The notes under the pieces are model-generated. The model worked only from the letters and a program-made list of their open reading frames with translations, was not told the DNA's origin and made no database searches. From Zizania palustris (lineage: Eukaryota; Streptophyta; Magnoliopsida; Poales; Poaceae): 64,000 nucleotides of DNA. The DNA lies in NCBI GenBank assembly GCA_019279435.1, contig JAAALK010000287.1, positions 81,037,886 to 81,101,885 of the forward strand, in the 5' to 3' direction. This document shows, in pieces, positions 46,715 to 59,755 of the stretch (position 1 is the stretch's first letter; the number at the start of each line of letters is the position of its first letter). Position numbers and translations under genes: made by a program.

Positions 46715-49700
46715 ATGGTCGACAACCAGAACACCGGCTCCAACAATGGAGAAGGAGGAAGCCACGGCTTGCCCGAAAGTGTTGTGCCCAACTAGGGTGC
46801 AACGGGCCCACGACAGTCTGGGTCACCATCCGCCAACCACCATACCTTGGCGGAAATGATGGCGAATCAAAACCAGTTGATCACCGCCCTCCTCACCCAA
46901 ATGCAGCACCAGTAGGCACAGTTGGACCGCCTGCAAAATGTGGAGCCCGCCCCTCATGCACCAGCACCCGCACCTGCGCCCCAACACTCGGAGTTTCTGC
47001 GTGTTCGCCCGCCGATCTTCTCCAGCAGCACCAACCCCATGGAGGCCGGAGATTGGCTCCACACCATCGGGAAGAAGTTGGACCTCCTCCCTTGCACCGA
47101 CCGGGAGAGAGTGGCGTTCGCCACTCACCAACTCCAGGGTCCCGCCGCGGAGTGGTGGGACAACTACCGTGAGTCCCAGCCAGAGGACCACGTGGTGACT
47201 TGGGCGGAGTTCACCATCGCCTTTCGCACCGCCCACGTCCCCGTCGGAGTCATCGTGGTCAAGCAGCAGGAGTTTCGCGACATGTAGCAGGGCAACCGGA
47301 CCATCATGGAGTATCTCCATGAATTCAACCGTCTGGCATGCTACGCGCCAGAAGAGGTGCGGACCGACACCCTCCGTCAGGCCAAGTTCCTCCGGGGACT
47401 TAAGGGTGAGCTGTCTATCCAGCTCGTCGCCACCAACTACGCCGACTTTCAATGGTTGGTGAATGAAGCGCTCATCCAAGAGACTGAGCAGAACAAGCTG
47501 GACCCCAAGAAGAGGAAAATGATCGCCTTCAAGCATCAGCAGGCAAATTCTCAGAGGCCCCGCTTCGTTCCTCCACCACCAGCGCCCGCCTACCATCCTC
47601 GGCCCGCCTACAGGCCACCTCATGCCGCCAGTGGATCCAACGCCGGGCATCCCCGCCCCGCTCCACCAGCTCCGGCCGCTCAGCCGATGCCCATCGCCAA
47701 GACCCCGATCTTGAAGGATCGTCAAGAGAGGCCGGTCGTCTGCTTCAACTGCCGGAAGGAAGGGCACTATTCGCACCAGTGTCCTCACCCCAAGCAGCCC
47801 CAAGGCGCGGCACCCAACCAGGCGGTTTAGGACCGCGTTAATCACATCAGCGCGGAGGAAGCTCAGGAGGCTCCTGAAGTCGTGTTTGGTACGTTTACCG
47901 CAAATTCCATACCAGCTATGATTCTATTTGACTCTAGAGCAACACACTCTTTCATCTCAGAAGATTTTGTGAAAACCAACAACTTGGAAGTGCTCCCTCT
48001 ACCGACCCCCATGATGATTGCCACTCCAGGCAATAAAGCCTTAGCCCACTCATACAGTCCTAAGGTTAAGATAGAGATCCAAGGAGTATTGTTTCGGGCC
48101 GAGCCAGTCCTCATTAAGTGTACCAGACTTGACCTCATCCTAGGGATGGATTGGCTGATGAAGCACAAGGGAGTGATCGACTGCGCTAGCAAATCCGTGA
48201 CAGTGACCAACCCTGAAGGCGAAGCCGTCACCTTTTGGATGGCTAGCCGCAAATCTCATGAGGCATCTCTTCACTCTCTAGCCCTTGAAGAAGTGCCCAT
48301 AGTCAAGGAGTTCATGGACGTCTTCCCAAAGGACCTACTAGGAATGCCTCCCAAGCGGGACATCAAATTCAGAATCGAACTTGTCCCCGGGACCACTCCA
48401 ATCTCCAAGCGCCCATACCGGATGGCCGCCAATGAATTAGCCAAAGTCAAGAGCAACATCGAAGACCTGGAGCAGAAAGGGTACATCCAACCGAGTACCT
48501 CACCCTGGGGTGCACCGGTCATCTTTGCCATGAAGAAGGATAAGACCAAAAGGATGTGTGTGGACTATAGAGCCCTGAACGACGTAACCATCAAGAACAA
48601 GTACCCATTGCCTCAGATCGATGACCTGTTCGATCAACTGAAAGGATCCTCGGCGTTTTCCATGATTGTCCTCAGGTCAGGTTATCACTAGTTGAGGATT
48701 AGAGAAGAGGACATACCCAAGACTGCCTTCACCTCCCGCTATGGACTCTACGAGTATACAGTGATGTCGTTCGGACTCTTGAATGCCTCGACCTTTTTAA
48801 TGAACATGATGAACAATGTTTTCATGGAGTTCTTGGATAAGTTCATCGTGGTATTCATCGACGATATCCTCGTCTACTCCAAGACCAAGGAAGAACATGA
48901 AACCCACCTCCGTCTGACCCTCGGAAAGCTAAGGGAACAGCAATTGTACGCCAAATACAACAAGTGCAAATTTTGGTCATTTGAGGTGTTGTTCCTCAGC
49001 CATGTCATATCTGCCGGAGGAATAGCAGTGGACCCCACCACCGTGGAAGCAGTAACCAACTGGTTGTAGCCCACGAGTGTGACCGAGATCCGGAGTTTTC
49101 TCGGATTGGCCGGATACTACCGCCGGTTCATCGAGAATTTTTCGAAGATCGCCAAGCCTATGACCAGACTATTGCAAAAGGAAGTAAAATCTGAATGGAC
49201 CCCAGATTGTGAAGAAAGCTTCCAAACCATCAAGAAGAAGCTCATGTCAGCCCCTATTCTGACTCTGCCAGACATCCAGAAAGACTTCCACGTCTACTGT
49301 GATGCCTCTCATCAAGGATTGGGATGTGTCTTGATGCAAGATGGGAAGGTGATATCCTACGCCTCCCGACAGCTGAGACCGCATGAGCTGAACTACCCAA
49401 CCCTCGACCTGGAGTTAGCAGCCGTGGTTCATGCCTTGAATATATGGAGACATTACCTTGTGGGAAATCGGTGTGAGGCCTTCACCGACCACAAGAGCCT
49501 CAAGTACATATTCACCCAACCGGAGCTGAACCTCAGGCAAAGGAGATGGTTGGAACTGATCAAGGATTACGACTTGAGCATCCATTACCATCCAGGCAAG
49601 GCAAATGTGGTGGCAGATGCCCTTAGTCAAAAAGGGTACTGCAATGCCATCATGATACAGGACCAAGCCCCTTTGCTATACAAGGAGATGGAAAGGCTGA

Positions 49701-51156
49701 ACATAGGGATCACCACCCGAGCGTACCTCGCTGCCTTGGAGTCTAGGCCTGTCTTGATAGACCAGATCTGAGAAAAGCAGAAGGAAGGCCCGAACCTCTT
49801 GGAGATCCAGCAGAACATGCGAAAGGGTAAAGCCCCCAGATTTTCCGAGGACGAGCATGGTACCATCTGGTTCGGAAATCGGATATGTGTGACCGACAAG
49901 CCTGAGTTGAAGACTCTCATCCTTCAAGAAGCCCACGATACTCTATACTCCATTCATCCCGGGAGTACAAAGATGTATCAAGACCTGAAGGAAAAATATT
50001 GGTGGGTCAGCATGAAGAGGGAAATATCTGAGTATGTGGCCAAGTGCGACACATACCGGTGAGTCAAGGCAGAGCATCAAAGACCTGCTGGACTATTGCA
50101 ACCTCTCAAGGTCCCTGAATGGAAGTGGGAAGAGATAGGAATGGACTTCACCACGGGACTGCCCAGGACCCAAGCTGGTCATGATTCTATCTGGGTGATC
50201 GTCGACCGACTCACCAAGGTGACCCACTTCATCCCCGTCAAGACAACTTACACCATCGCCAAGTTGGCCGAGTTGTATATGACCCGGATTGTGTGCCTGC
50301 ATGTAGTTCTGAAGAAGATCGTATCTGATCGTGGGAGTCAGTTTACCTCTAAGTTTTGGAAGAACCTCCAAGAGGAACTCGGCACCCGGTTGAACTTTGG
50401 CACTGCCTATAATCCACAGACCGACGGTCAAACCGAAAGGGTCAACCAGATACTGGAAGATATGCTTAGAGCTTGCGCTCTAGACTTTGGCAGAATGTGG
50501 GACAAGAACTTGCCCTATGCGGAGTTCTCCTACAACAATAGCTATCAAGCCAGCCTGCAAATGTCCCCGTTCGAAGCACTCTACGGACGTAAGTGCATAA
50601 TGTCGCTGCTCTGGAATCAGACCGGAGAGTCGCAACTGTTTGGGACAGATATACTAAGAGAAGCCGAAGAGAAGGTTAAGATCATCAGGGACAGATTGAA
50701 GATAGCCTGTCCCGACCAAAGAGTTACGCCGATAACCGACGAAGAGGCCTAACCTGTGAGGAGGGTGATTATGTCTATCTTCGAGTCACTCCCCTCCGTG
50801 GCACTCAAATGTTCAACATGAAAGGCAAGCTAGCACCCCGCTACGTCTGACCTTTTCAGATCCTCCGATGGCAAGGATAAGCGGCATATCAACTAGAACC
50901 GCCTCCATCCTTGGCAGGAGTTCATGATGTGTTCCACGTCTCTCAGCTGAAGAAGTGTCTTCGCGTGCCCGCCGAGCAAGCCGACCTCCAACAACTCAAC
51001 GTCCAAGAAGATTTGACCTACATAGAGAAACCCATCAAGATATTGGAAACCAAAGAAAGAGTAACTAGGAGCCATGTGGTTCGCTTCTGCAAGGTTCAGG
51101 CCAAAAGGGAAAAAGAAGACGAGTTGAAAGCCCAATACCCCGAACTATTCGAGTAG
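46715..51156 (+). pseudogene. Gypsy-2 gag-pol polyprotein, broken
   Basis: ATG at 46715 follows GTTCAG. Gag core has EWWDNYRES near 47152, and the zinc knuckle CX2CX4HX4C lies near 47740-47785. Protease reads LFDSRATHSF near 47928, with Arg in place of the active-site Gly. RT has VVFIDDILVYSK near 48850; RNase H CDASHQGLG near 49300; integrase includes the Tyr-for-Cys CDTYR near 50045. Stops are at 46793, 46913, 47285, 47828, 48689, 49067, 49769 and 50060, all in one frame. A one-base deletion near 50710 shifts the frame; two further stops follow near 50848 and 50878. The end, with chromodomain remnant, is at 51154-51156. The chromodomain has an in-frame 24-nt deletion. Confidence 0.92.
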
Positions 51157-51185
51157 CGTTCCAATCTCGAGGACGATATTCTTTG

Positions 51186-51198
51186 TAAGGGGGATAGG
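51186..51198 (+). other. Polypurine tract of Gypsy-2
   Basis: TAAGGGGGATAGG directly precedes the 3' LTR start at 51201. Confidence 0.8.
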
Positions 51199-51200
51199 TT

Positions 51201-54200
51201 TGTAACACCCCAAATTTCCAGAGAAATAAAAATATTATTTAATCTAATTTCCTGGAATTAATTATTTTGGAAATACCTTTAGTGCCCTCCTTAACCTTTT
51301 TGAACTAGAACCTAGACGAAATGGCTAAACCAGGAGGTAGAAAATTTTGTATATGATCCCAAGGCCAAGATATATTTTTGAGAATTTTTACAAATTTTTG
51401 TCAACCTTGGAAGTAGCCCAAATATTTTAATCCATTTTCTGTAATTATTTTTAATCAGAAAATCATTTAAACAGTAACGGGCCTCCCCCTCCCTTTCTCT
51501 CTCTCCCGGCTAGCCCAGCCCGTTACCCCGCGCGCCTCGGACTGACACCCAGACCCCACCCGTCAGAGACCCCCTCTCTCCGCGCCCGCGCACCCGACAC
51601 CCCGGCCCCACCTGTCGGCGCCAACCGATCCCCTCTCGGCAGATGCCCGACCCCACCCGTCAGCCACCACACTCGTGCGCTCGCGCCCGCTGACCGCCTT
51701 GGCCCACCTGTCGGACCTGTCATCTACCTCATGCCACTGCCCCCAAATCACGCCGGCCGACAACCCCCGCCTTGGATCCACCTCGCTGGCCCCTCCCTCA
51801 TTCAATTTGCGTCGAATTAATGGACCCCGAGGCCCGCTGGTCATTTAATCGCTTTAAGTGATGCGTTTTAGCCCCCGGGAAAGCAGCGCTGTGCATGGCC
51901 GATCCCTCGACGGTGAGTTAAAGCCCTCCCTCGGCTTTCCTTTCATGCGACCTCCTCTAACGCCCCTATTTAACCCCCTGGCCTACACCGCGTTCGACCC
52001 ACGTGATAAATCGCTGCGAGAACGAATAGAGCGCCCATAGCACTCTTCCTAACGCCACACCACCGCCCGCACACCGGTCGCCTCTCGCTGTCGCCAGTGA
52101 CCCCCTCCGCCCTAGGCGACCCCACCATTATAACCGCGAGGAAATCACCGACCTTGGCCACCTCTCCGTCAACGCCAAACCTCGCCGGATCGCCGTCGCC
52201 GACAAGGTCCCAAACCACCTCGCCGTCTACCCTCGTCGCCGGCCACGCCCCCGTCGACCTCGGACCGCCGTAAAGGTACCCCCATGATCCCCTAGGTGTC
52301 CTCTTTCCATTTCTAGGCCTAGCTAGGATCGCCTTAGCCCGTCGTGGCCTCTGGCCCACTCGCCGTCACCGGAGAAGATGACCGGCACGGGTTGAGTACC
52401 CGTCCCGTGTCGGATTCGATCCTGGCCATGCGATCTGGATCTAACGGTACCGATTAAATCCCCTGTGTGATTTAATCTGCACCAATAGATCTGAGCGAAG
52501 GGGTACGTTTTAATATCACGTGTCCATTAGTTTTAAAAACCCGCGTTTAATCTCAGCCGTCCATCGCATACCGGTTTGGCCTTTTAATCTCGCGCGTCCA
52601 TTTTCATTTAAACCTCCCGCCTCGCCCGTGGCCGCCCGATCATGATCCAACGGTGGATCTCGATCCGGCGCACGTGCACAGCACGCGGGTTCACCGTGAG
52701 CCTAGCTCACCGTGTGCCCGAGACCGTTTTAAATTTAAATTAAATTCTAGAAATGCTTTTAAACTTCTAAAATTCATATCTGGCGCATTTTAACTTCAAA
52801 AATTACCATTCCAACTTTAGAAAAATTGTAATATTATCCTCTACATGTTCATGCCATAAAAACAGTATGTTTACTTTGGATATTTCATGTTTATTTAATA
52901 AAGTATCCAAATGCCCTTTAAGGAAAATTTCAAATTTAATTATTTAAATTTCAGCAAAATTTATATTTATTCAAATCCTGTTAATTTACTGAAAGCCCAA
53001 CACTTTCTCTAAAGCTATTATTTTAAACTAATTAGAAAACTTAGAATATGTTTATTCACAATTAAAACCCCTTTTATAAAGGACAATATTCCATTTTAAT
53101 TCATTCTAAATTATTGATAAAATAAATTTCAGAAACTTAACAACTTTGTTTTCTTTAAATTAACTCAATCAAAACCTATATGCTTGTTGTGTGGTTTTAG
53201 ATTGTTTAATTGAATGTTGTATTTATTTCATTTATTTATATTGGGAAGACTACGACGCCGCCGAGGAACCGGAATATTTCCCGGAAGTTCCCCCGTCGCC
53301 TTTCGCTGAACAAGGCAAGTCAAAAACAAATCTTTTGAGCATATTGAACCCGTGTTTTACTAAACTATCGCTAAAACACATAGGATATACATGCATTAGT
53401 CAAATGAAACCCTTACGATATATTTATTAGGATCTCCCGACCTTGATGTGCAACCCAAGCCATGCTATCTAGCCTAAACTACTTGTCACCATATGACTAG
53501 TACTATTAGCTAGTGTCCAATGTATTGACATGATTGCTAATAGGATTAAAAATGAGTCGTAGCGATTGGAATCTACTATATGATCCCCGTTATTCTTATC
53601 TCTGGAATGCTATTGGTGATAGAGTTATGGTTGAGAGAGTATGCATGGTGGGTTCCGGGTGCAAGCTAGGGCATTGGTCGGTAGCACCCGGGGCACTATA
53701 AGGACCGGTTTGAGGGATCCGTTGCAATACACTTCCGTACTAACCACAAGTCTAATGGGTAAGTCCTAACTAAGGTATGGAGTGTTCCAAACCGAGGCCA
53801 CCATTTGGAGATGGGTCAAGCAGCACCTGCGGGTGGCTTGTACCGACGTGGCGCAAAAGGGGGTGCAGCGTTAGCCGGCATGCGGCCCGGTGCGCCGGTG
53901 AAACCTAGAGCGGGTGGTTATCGCTTGGAGCATTTCATGCCGAGGTTTTGGCACGAGTTCCCGTGGTATGGGTCATCTCATTACATCTTTGTGTTTGGGA
54001 TGAGTGCGTGCCTTGTGGGTACAGTAGTACACCTCTTATCAGAGTCATAAAAATCTTTTCGAAAAGCTGAGCCCACAGTTAGATTACTGTTGATATGTAT
54101 GTGCATGATGGTTTGACATGTAAGGACTGTTGTGCGAGGAGGTAAAACGTACTCCTCGAGTTAGATGATATTATTGTTGTTCTTGTTTATTATTCCGCAT

Positions 54201-54598
54201 GATAAAACTTGACTACATTAAATGCGATAACTGAAAATGTACTTTTCCGCACTTTTAGCCAATTATCCTTCCTTTGTTATTATCTTGCATTATTACTTGC
54301 ATTTGTGGTGGCTTGTTGAGTACTTTTTGTACTCATACCCGTTGGACACACCATTCAGAGGATGCCTACTACGAGGATGGTTTGGAGTAGCGACCCAGTG
54401 ATGTGGAAATATCTTGAAGAAGGCGTTCATCATGCTGTTTACTTTTATTATTGTTTTTATTTAACTCTCATGTAATAATATGGTCTGCGTACCATGAATA
54501 CTTGTTGTTTGTACGATTGTCGCATGATGAACCTCTTGTATTATTGTTTTTCTTTGGAAATTCAATAATGTTCCAATTCGATAAATCGGGGCGCCACA
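51201..54598 (+). repeat. Gypsy-2 3' LTR (3398 bp)
   Basis: It starts TGTAACACCCC and ends GGGGCGCCACA. It has the AT-rich segment at 52888-53146 missing from the 5' LTR. TATTTAA is at 51967-51973. Confidence 0.93.
53245..53319 (+). other. 25-codon coding-like segment in Gypsy-2 3' LTR
   Basis: It reads as the 5' LTR copy except for Tyr in place of Phe at one position (EYFPEV). Confidence 0.5.
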
Positions 54599-56289
54599 CC
54601 TTTTAAAGAAGGAGGATAAATCTGGCCGATGAAGTCTAAACCCCAACCTTGGAATGGCCATGGCTTGATAATAGGGTTAAGCAATGAAGCAGGAGCTAGC
54701 TGAATATTGCCAAACTTCTGGCATGCTTCACACCCTCTATAATATCTAAAACAATCCTCAATCATAGTCGGCCAATAAAAACCTGCTCTTTTGAGCATCC
54801 AACTCATTTTCTGGGCCGACTGATGAGCGCCCCAAAGCCCTTCATGGACTTCTCCCGTAGCTGCCTGGGATTGTTCATTGTTTAAACACCTTAAAAGTAC
54901 TCCATCAATAGTTCGGCGATACAGTACATCATCTAGCAACACAAATATAAATGCTTGTCGCCAAATATTCCGGTCAACCCTTTGACTAGGATTTCTCAAA
55001 TACTGGACGATTGGAATTCTCCAATCGCATTTATTTATCTCCAAAGTTTTTGTTGAGTCCTTTCCTAGAGTGATGTCAAAACTATTGATTTAGGAGTGCC
55101 TCCCGGGTCTTTCCCACTTCTACTGAAGCATGATTGGGTCAGCCGTGCGGAGCCGACCAGGCCGAAGACTTCCGCTGGAGGATTCTGGTTCCCGAAGACC
55201 TCCGCTGTCTAGTGGGCTTCGGCGCAGGGGCTCCGACGTGCCAGGCCTTTTGCAGATGTAGTGTTCTGGCATGAGGGCTCTGGCACATGACACCCTCTGG
55301 TGGCTGGAGGGGTCTGACCTGTCAGGTTCGATATGCCCCGCGCCTGCCTAAAGCTTCTGGCTTCGTCAGTAAGACCAAACATTGGTTTTCCTTGTACAGA
55401 AAATTTTCCTCTCATGACTTAATAGCCAGATGCATGCTGAGCCAAATAATTTGCAATTGAATTGGCTTATCTTGACACGTGAGAGATTTTGAAGTCGTCA
55501 AAAGTAGAAATTATGTCTAAACATTTATCCAAGTAACTATTTAGCAAGCCATTAAAACATTGAGCACTTTTATCTACTTGTTGTACCACTAACAGAGAAT
55601 CACCATATGCATGGACATGTTTAGCACCTATAGATTGTAGCAATTCAAGTCCTAGAAATAGAGCCTCATATTCATCTTGGTTATTAGTAGAGGGAAATTC
55701 TAAACGGGTCGAGATCTCAAAGTGCATCCCATTAGATGATATGAGAACCACTCCAATACCTTGGCCATTCTTGCAAGCTAAACCATCAAAATAAAGTGTC
55801 CATGAAACTATCTCAATTAGAGCAATATCGCCACCCCAATTGACGTCCACATGGTGATCAACTATAAAGTTAGCAACAATTTGGCCTTTCATAGCTCTTA
55901 GAGGTTCATAGGCCAAATCGTACTCAATCAAAGTGTAAGCCCACTTTCCGATTCTTCCACTTCGAATCGACTTTTGCAACATGTATTTTATGGAATCAGT
56001 TTGGCAAGCGACAATACAAGTAGTAGGAAGAAGATAGTGACATAATTTGGTACATCCATAATAAAGTGATAAACATAAACGCTCCACAAACGCGTACCTG
56101 GTTTCGACGTCCAGCAGGCGGCGGCTCAAGAATGTGATGATGTACTCTTTTCCTTCCACCTCCTGGGTTAGCACGACCCCTATCACATTAACTTCGGCGG
56201 CGATGTATAGCCGAAACATAATTCTGGCTTTTGGCGCTCTCACCACGGGTGGTGATGACAAGCACTCTTTAATCTTTTCAAAGGCGCTA
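54599..56289 (-). pseudogene. Tat-B, piece 3: RNase H, additional RNase H and integrase N-terminus
   Basis: On the minus strand 56261-55467 holds RNase H (VIGVVLTQEVEGKEYIITFL) and a second RNase H-like domain with WTLYFDGLACKNG, NNQDEYEALFLGLEL and HAYGDSLLVVQQ; this additional RNase H is the hallmark of the Tat lineage. A less similar linker of about 400 bp follows. Then 55044-54599 is the integrase zinc region, with VHEGLWGAHQS, GCEACQ, and LDFIGQI. Frameshifts separate the two parts. The RT part lies beyond SIRE-3, outside the read region. Gypsy-2 enters at 54598 in the integrase core. Confidence 0.88.
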
Positions 56290-58925
56290 TGGGATCAGAA
56301 TGGTGACTAGAGGGGGGGTTAATAGGCACCTTGACAAATTCTCGCGAATGATATGGCCTGTTCAGATCACCCAACGCACCTCTAAAAAATCAAATTCAGA
56401 TCTAAACCAAAACAAAATGAAACACAACAACACACTCATTTCAAATTTAAATTTCAGTCTTGTTCGAAGTTTGGAGTGTCGACTCCCTTTGTCGACAATT
56501 AATATGTCAAACTACAATCTGTAGATCGATGACTGAATGAACGACAGAGGAATATCGATGACTGAAACTCAGAGATAGCTTAAAAAACACTTATCAGCAA
56601 ATTAGAAGATTCCTAGGGAATTTTAGTTGAAATCACACACTTCTGGTGATGAACAGTTGGGAGGAAGAACCACGGTTGAACTGAAGCAAACAGAGAAGGT
56701 GAAGAGAAAACCAAATAGGAGACTACTAAAAAACGACAAGAACCTGTGTCCTAGCAATGGCTCTAGAAAGTTGTCCATCATCCTGCAAGGCGGCTCTCCA
56801 TTCTATGCATGCGATGAACAGGATAGCCACCAATACAAAACATAGATGAACAAGGAACTTATGGAATAAAAGCTACCAGTAACTCAAAACAAGAAAATAA
56901 TGAACAGGGACATATTTGTACTCTAGTGGCTTTGGTTGTGATGCTTTCTCTAGATGAATTAATTCATAACTAAAAGCTCTAGCATAAAAGCTCCTCGGCA
57001 GAAACAAATTCCGAGAGAAATAGTGAAGGAAAGAGATAAAGATCTCAATCTTAACTTTATGCCAAAATGTCCACAACCCCAAAAAGAGAGCAAAAACTAT
57101 ATATCGTTGTGGTCAGAAGCTTTTGTAATTTTCATATATGAAATCCTTGAAACTTGGACAACAAAAGTTATGTAGAACTCAGGTCCAAAAACAGTATCAA
57201 AACAGATCAAAAATCATCTCAAAGATTGAAGCAAGACTGAAAACAGAAAACTGTATTCACCTGAAATATCAAGTTTTCAGAATCAGTTAAGCACTTTGTT
57301 GGACAGAAAAATATATGTAGCATTGATCAAAAACTCTTGCAAATTCCCAAAATGGAATCCTGGAAACTTGATTTTCAAAGGCTATGAAGAACTTGGATCC
57401 AAAAATAGTACCAAAACAGATCAAACATTTTCTCAAAGATTGAATCCAAATTTAATCATTTAGGTACTTTGTTGGGCAGAAAAATACATGCAGCTGTGAT
57501 CAAAAAATTTTGAGAACTTCAAAAATCGAACCTTGGAATCTTGAACATGAAAAGCTATGAAGAACTTGGATCCAAAATCAGCACAAAAACTGCTCAAAAA
57601 TCGTATTCAAAAGTGATCACACAAGAAAACTAACCTGGTATGGAACAAAACAGAAATGGTAGAATGGATTAATTCTCAATTTCTGCAAAAAGGGTTATGG
57701 AATACCTTTGAATCCCTTCAACCATGATATTACTCAAGAAACAATCCAAGAATCAGTCAAGATGCTGATGAAAAGTTGAAGAAACAATTCATCAAACATG
57801 TATAGGGCTACACAAATACTTAACCATTTCAGCTAGAGTTAAATTCCAGAACTGTAATGCCTTGTTTGATCAGCAAAAACATCAAGAAATAATAATAGAA
57901 ACCAGTTGCAACTTTCGAAAATGGAACACTCAAAGCATCCTCAAAAAAAGTTGTATAAACATCAATATCAAGTTCTGCACAGAATTCACCAGAAAATGGC
58001 TCACAAAAACGAATTCAGCCACAAAACTGACCTGCACCCAGAACAGCAATTCTTGGCTGCTATTGTTGCATTTTCGGACCAGGAATAGTATTGCTGGATT
58101 GAAGCAAAAATTGTATGAAATTGATATTTGGTTCAGCCAAAAGAACAGCCAAAAATCCCCCACCTGCCACTACAACAAAAGAGGGAACTTCCGTCGGCCA
58201 AAGCCGACGGAAGTTAGCCCTATTTATTGGCCAACCATGGGGGGTATTAGCCAAAAAGAACCCTCTAGAATTCAAATATTACACATAGGTACTATTCCTT
58301 GTAATATATTTTCAGAATTAAGAAATTCTGAAAAATATACCAAAGGAGTACAATTACTCTAGACTCTTAACTTTTTATTACACATTGACTCAAAGTAAAA
58401 ATAACTCCAAACTATTGAAATTAACAGAAATTGATTTGTGATGGTTTTCAGCCAAACCGACAAAGCCTCTCAACCCTTCGACTCGCGACACCTCTTTGCG
58501 ACTCCGAGCACCATCAAGCCACTTCCGCCCTCGATCCCCTCGAGAAGCCTGAATGCTTGCCCTGGCCTCCCTCTCGCAAACCCGGTAGTCACGCTGTCGC
58601 TATCAACCGTCCATCCAAGTCTTGCTCGGTCTCTTCGTGCACTCTTGAGATCTTCTCCAACTTCGCCCGGCCTCCCTGATCCTCCGGCATCGAGCTCCCT
58701 CCTTAACCCTTGATCACTCGCCATCGACAGTCGGTCAGCATCTCCACCCTGCACATCCAAGACAAGCCAAAATAAGAACGCGACGCACCGCCGAAACCCT
58801 CGGCACACACTCCTCCATTTACATCGAACCCCTCGATGCACTCCAACCAACACTTCGCTTGATCTCTCAAATTCTCATCCTTGTCAATCACTCATTACCA
58901 GACCGAAACCACCCTTGGTTTCACA
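56290..58925 (-). repeat. SIRE-3 3' LTR (2.6 kb)
   Basis: On the minus strand it starts TGTGAAACCAAGGG after AAGAGGGAGAT and ends CTAGTCACCATTCTGATCCCA. The start matches that of the Copia-1 LTR. The middle is AT-rich without recognisable genes; ORFs here are chance. It contains the CACTA-like end at 58168. Confidence 0.8.
58168..58240 (+). mobile_element. CACTA-type transposon end, captured in SIRE-3 LTR
   Basis: CACTACAACAAAAG resembles the terminal inverted repeat of plant CACTA (En/Spm) transposons. It is followed by a perfect 12-bp inverted repeat, ACTTCCGTCGGC and GCCGACGGAAGT with a 4-base loop (58187-58214), typical of CACTA subterminal repeats. I did not find the opposite end in the window, so this is a fragment or a small deleted derivative. 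Confidence 0.5.
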
Positions 58926-59755
58926 ATCTCCCTCTTGATGAGTGCATTGACAACCCCAAGCAAAGACATGATGAGGATTGCAAGTTATGCGCACAAGTGA
59001 CCATAAAAACTCATAAAAGAGCAAAACATATCACTTGCTAAAAGATCTCCTCGCTTGGGAAAAAACCTTATGCAAGGCAAGGCAAAAGCATCAAAAGCAA
59101 CTTAATGCAACATGAAAGCCATTACTCCCCCTTAACCAAGAAATCATCCAAAAACCTCCAAAAGCAATCATTCAAAAGCATCATCATGTAGACCATTTCT
59201 CCCCTTTGACAATGCAAGCATCAAGGAGATAAAAAGATGCAAAGAGGGGAATAAGGGTAAAGCAAAGATGTGAGCTTCTGAAACATGTGCAACTGCAATT
59301 ACAGTACTAATAATCATTCACCTTGAATATCGTCTAAACATACTAAATGACAACCTCAGATGAATACCATCTAAACAAAAGGCATGAGCAAGCGTTTTAA
59401 GGTTTTAACAAATAAAAGCATCACCACTCAGACTAGAATACTATACATGTGAAGGCATGAGATGCAAAAGCTATACAAATACTAACCAGAAAAGCATATC
59501 CCACTTCAAGGTGCTTCAGCAAACATGATATGCAATGAATTTCAAATTTTTCATTTTTGTGCCAGGGGTTATTTGCATATCAACCTTATTCTAACTAACC
59601 AAGCCAAGCCTAGGTCAAACAAAAGTCCATCGGAAGCTTAAAGCATTGATCTCGATATACACTTCAATGTCCCGGTTCATACCAAAGTTCTATGGTAAGC
59701 CATCTAGAACAAAGTAGTGTGACTGGTGGCATAAAAGATTACACTAACAGGTTCT
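58926..59755 (-). other. SIRE-3 3' noncoding region
   Basis: No ORF. On the minus strand it contains several GGGGAG tracts (+ strand CTCCCCC at 59125 and TCTCCCC near 59200). A block at 59562-59730 is the reverse complement of the shared Sirevirus block. Confidence 0.75.

Larger units (their letters stand above)
42451..54598 (+). mobile_element. Gypsy-2: full-length Tekay/Del-like chromovirus in Tat-B
   Basis: It has a 3142-bp 5' LTR, iMet PBS, ORF0, gag-pol, purine tract and a 3398-bp 3' LTR. The target duplicate CCTTT is exact (42446-42450 and 54599-54603). Its layout equals Gypsy-1. The two LTRs look highly similar by eye apart from three indels, so the insertion is fairly young, but gag-pol has eight stops and a frameshift and cannot be autonomous. 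Confidence 0.95.
56290..59755 (-). mobile_element. SIRE-3: 3' end of a minus-strand Sirevirus in Tat-B
   Basis: On the minus strand: 3' noncoding region (59755-58926), PPT, and a 2.6-kb LTR. It is inserted in the RNase H-side of Tat-B. The internal part is cut near 59755 by Tat-C. The right boundary is uncertain by about 100 bp. Confidence 0.75.

Noticed and set aside
56261..56300. Tat-B RT lost by deletion
   Set aside because: The break coincides with a TG...CA LTR end of SIRE-3, so interruption by insertion explains it; RT probably lies right of the window.
58187..58214. Perfect hairpin as a transcription terminator
   Set aside because: Context is a eukaryotic LTR with a CACTA-like terminus; intrinsic terminators are not expected.
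56290..58925. Minor ORFs in the AT-rich SIRE-3 LTR as genes
   Set aside because: They are short, lack domains, and lie between LTR termini.
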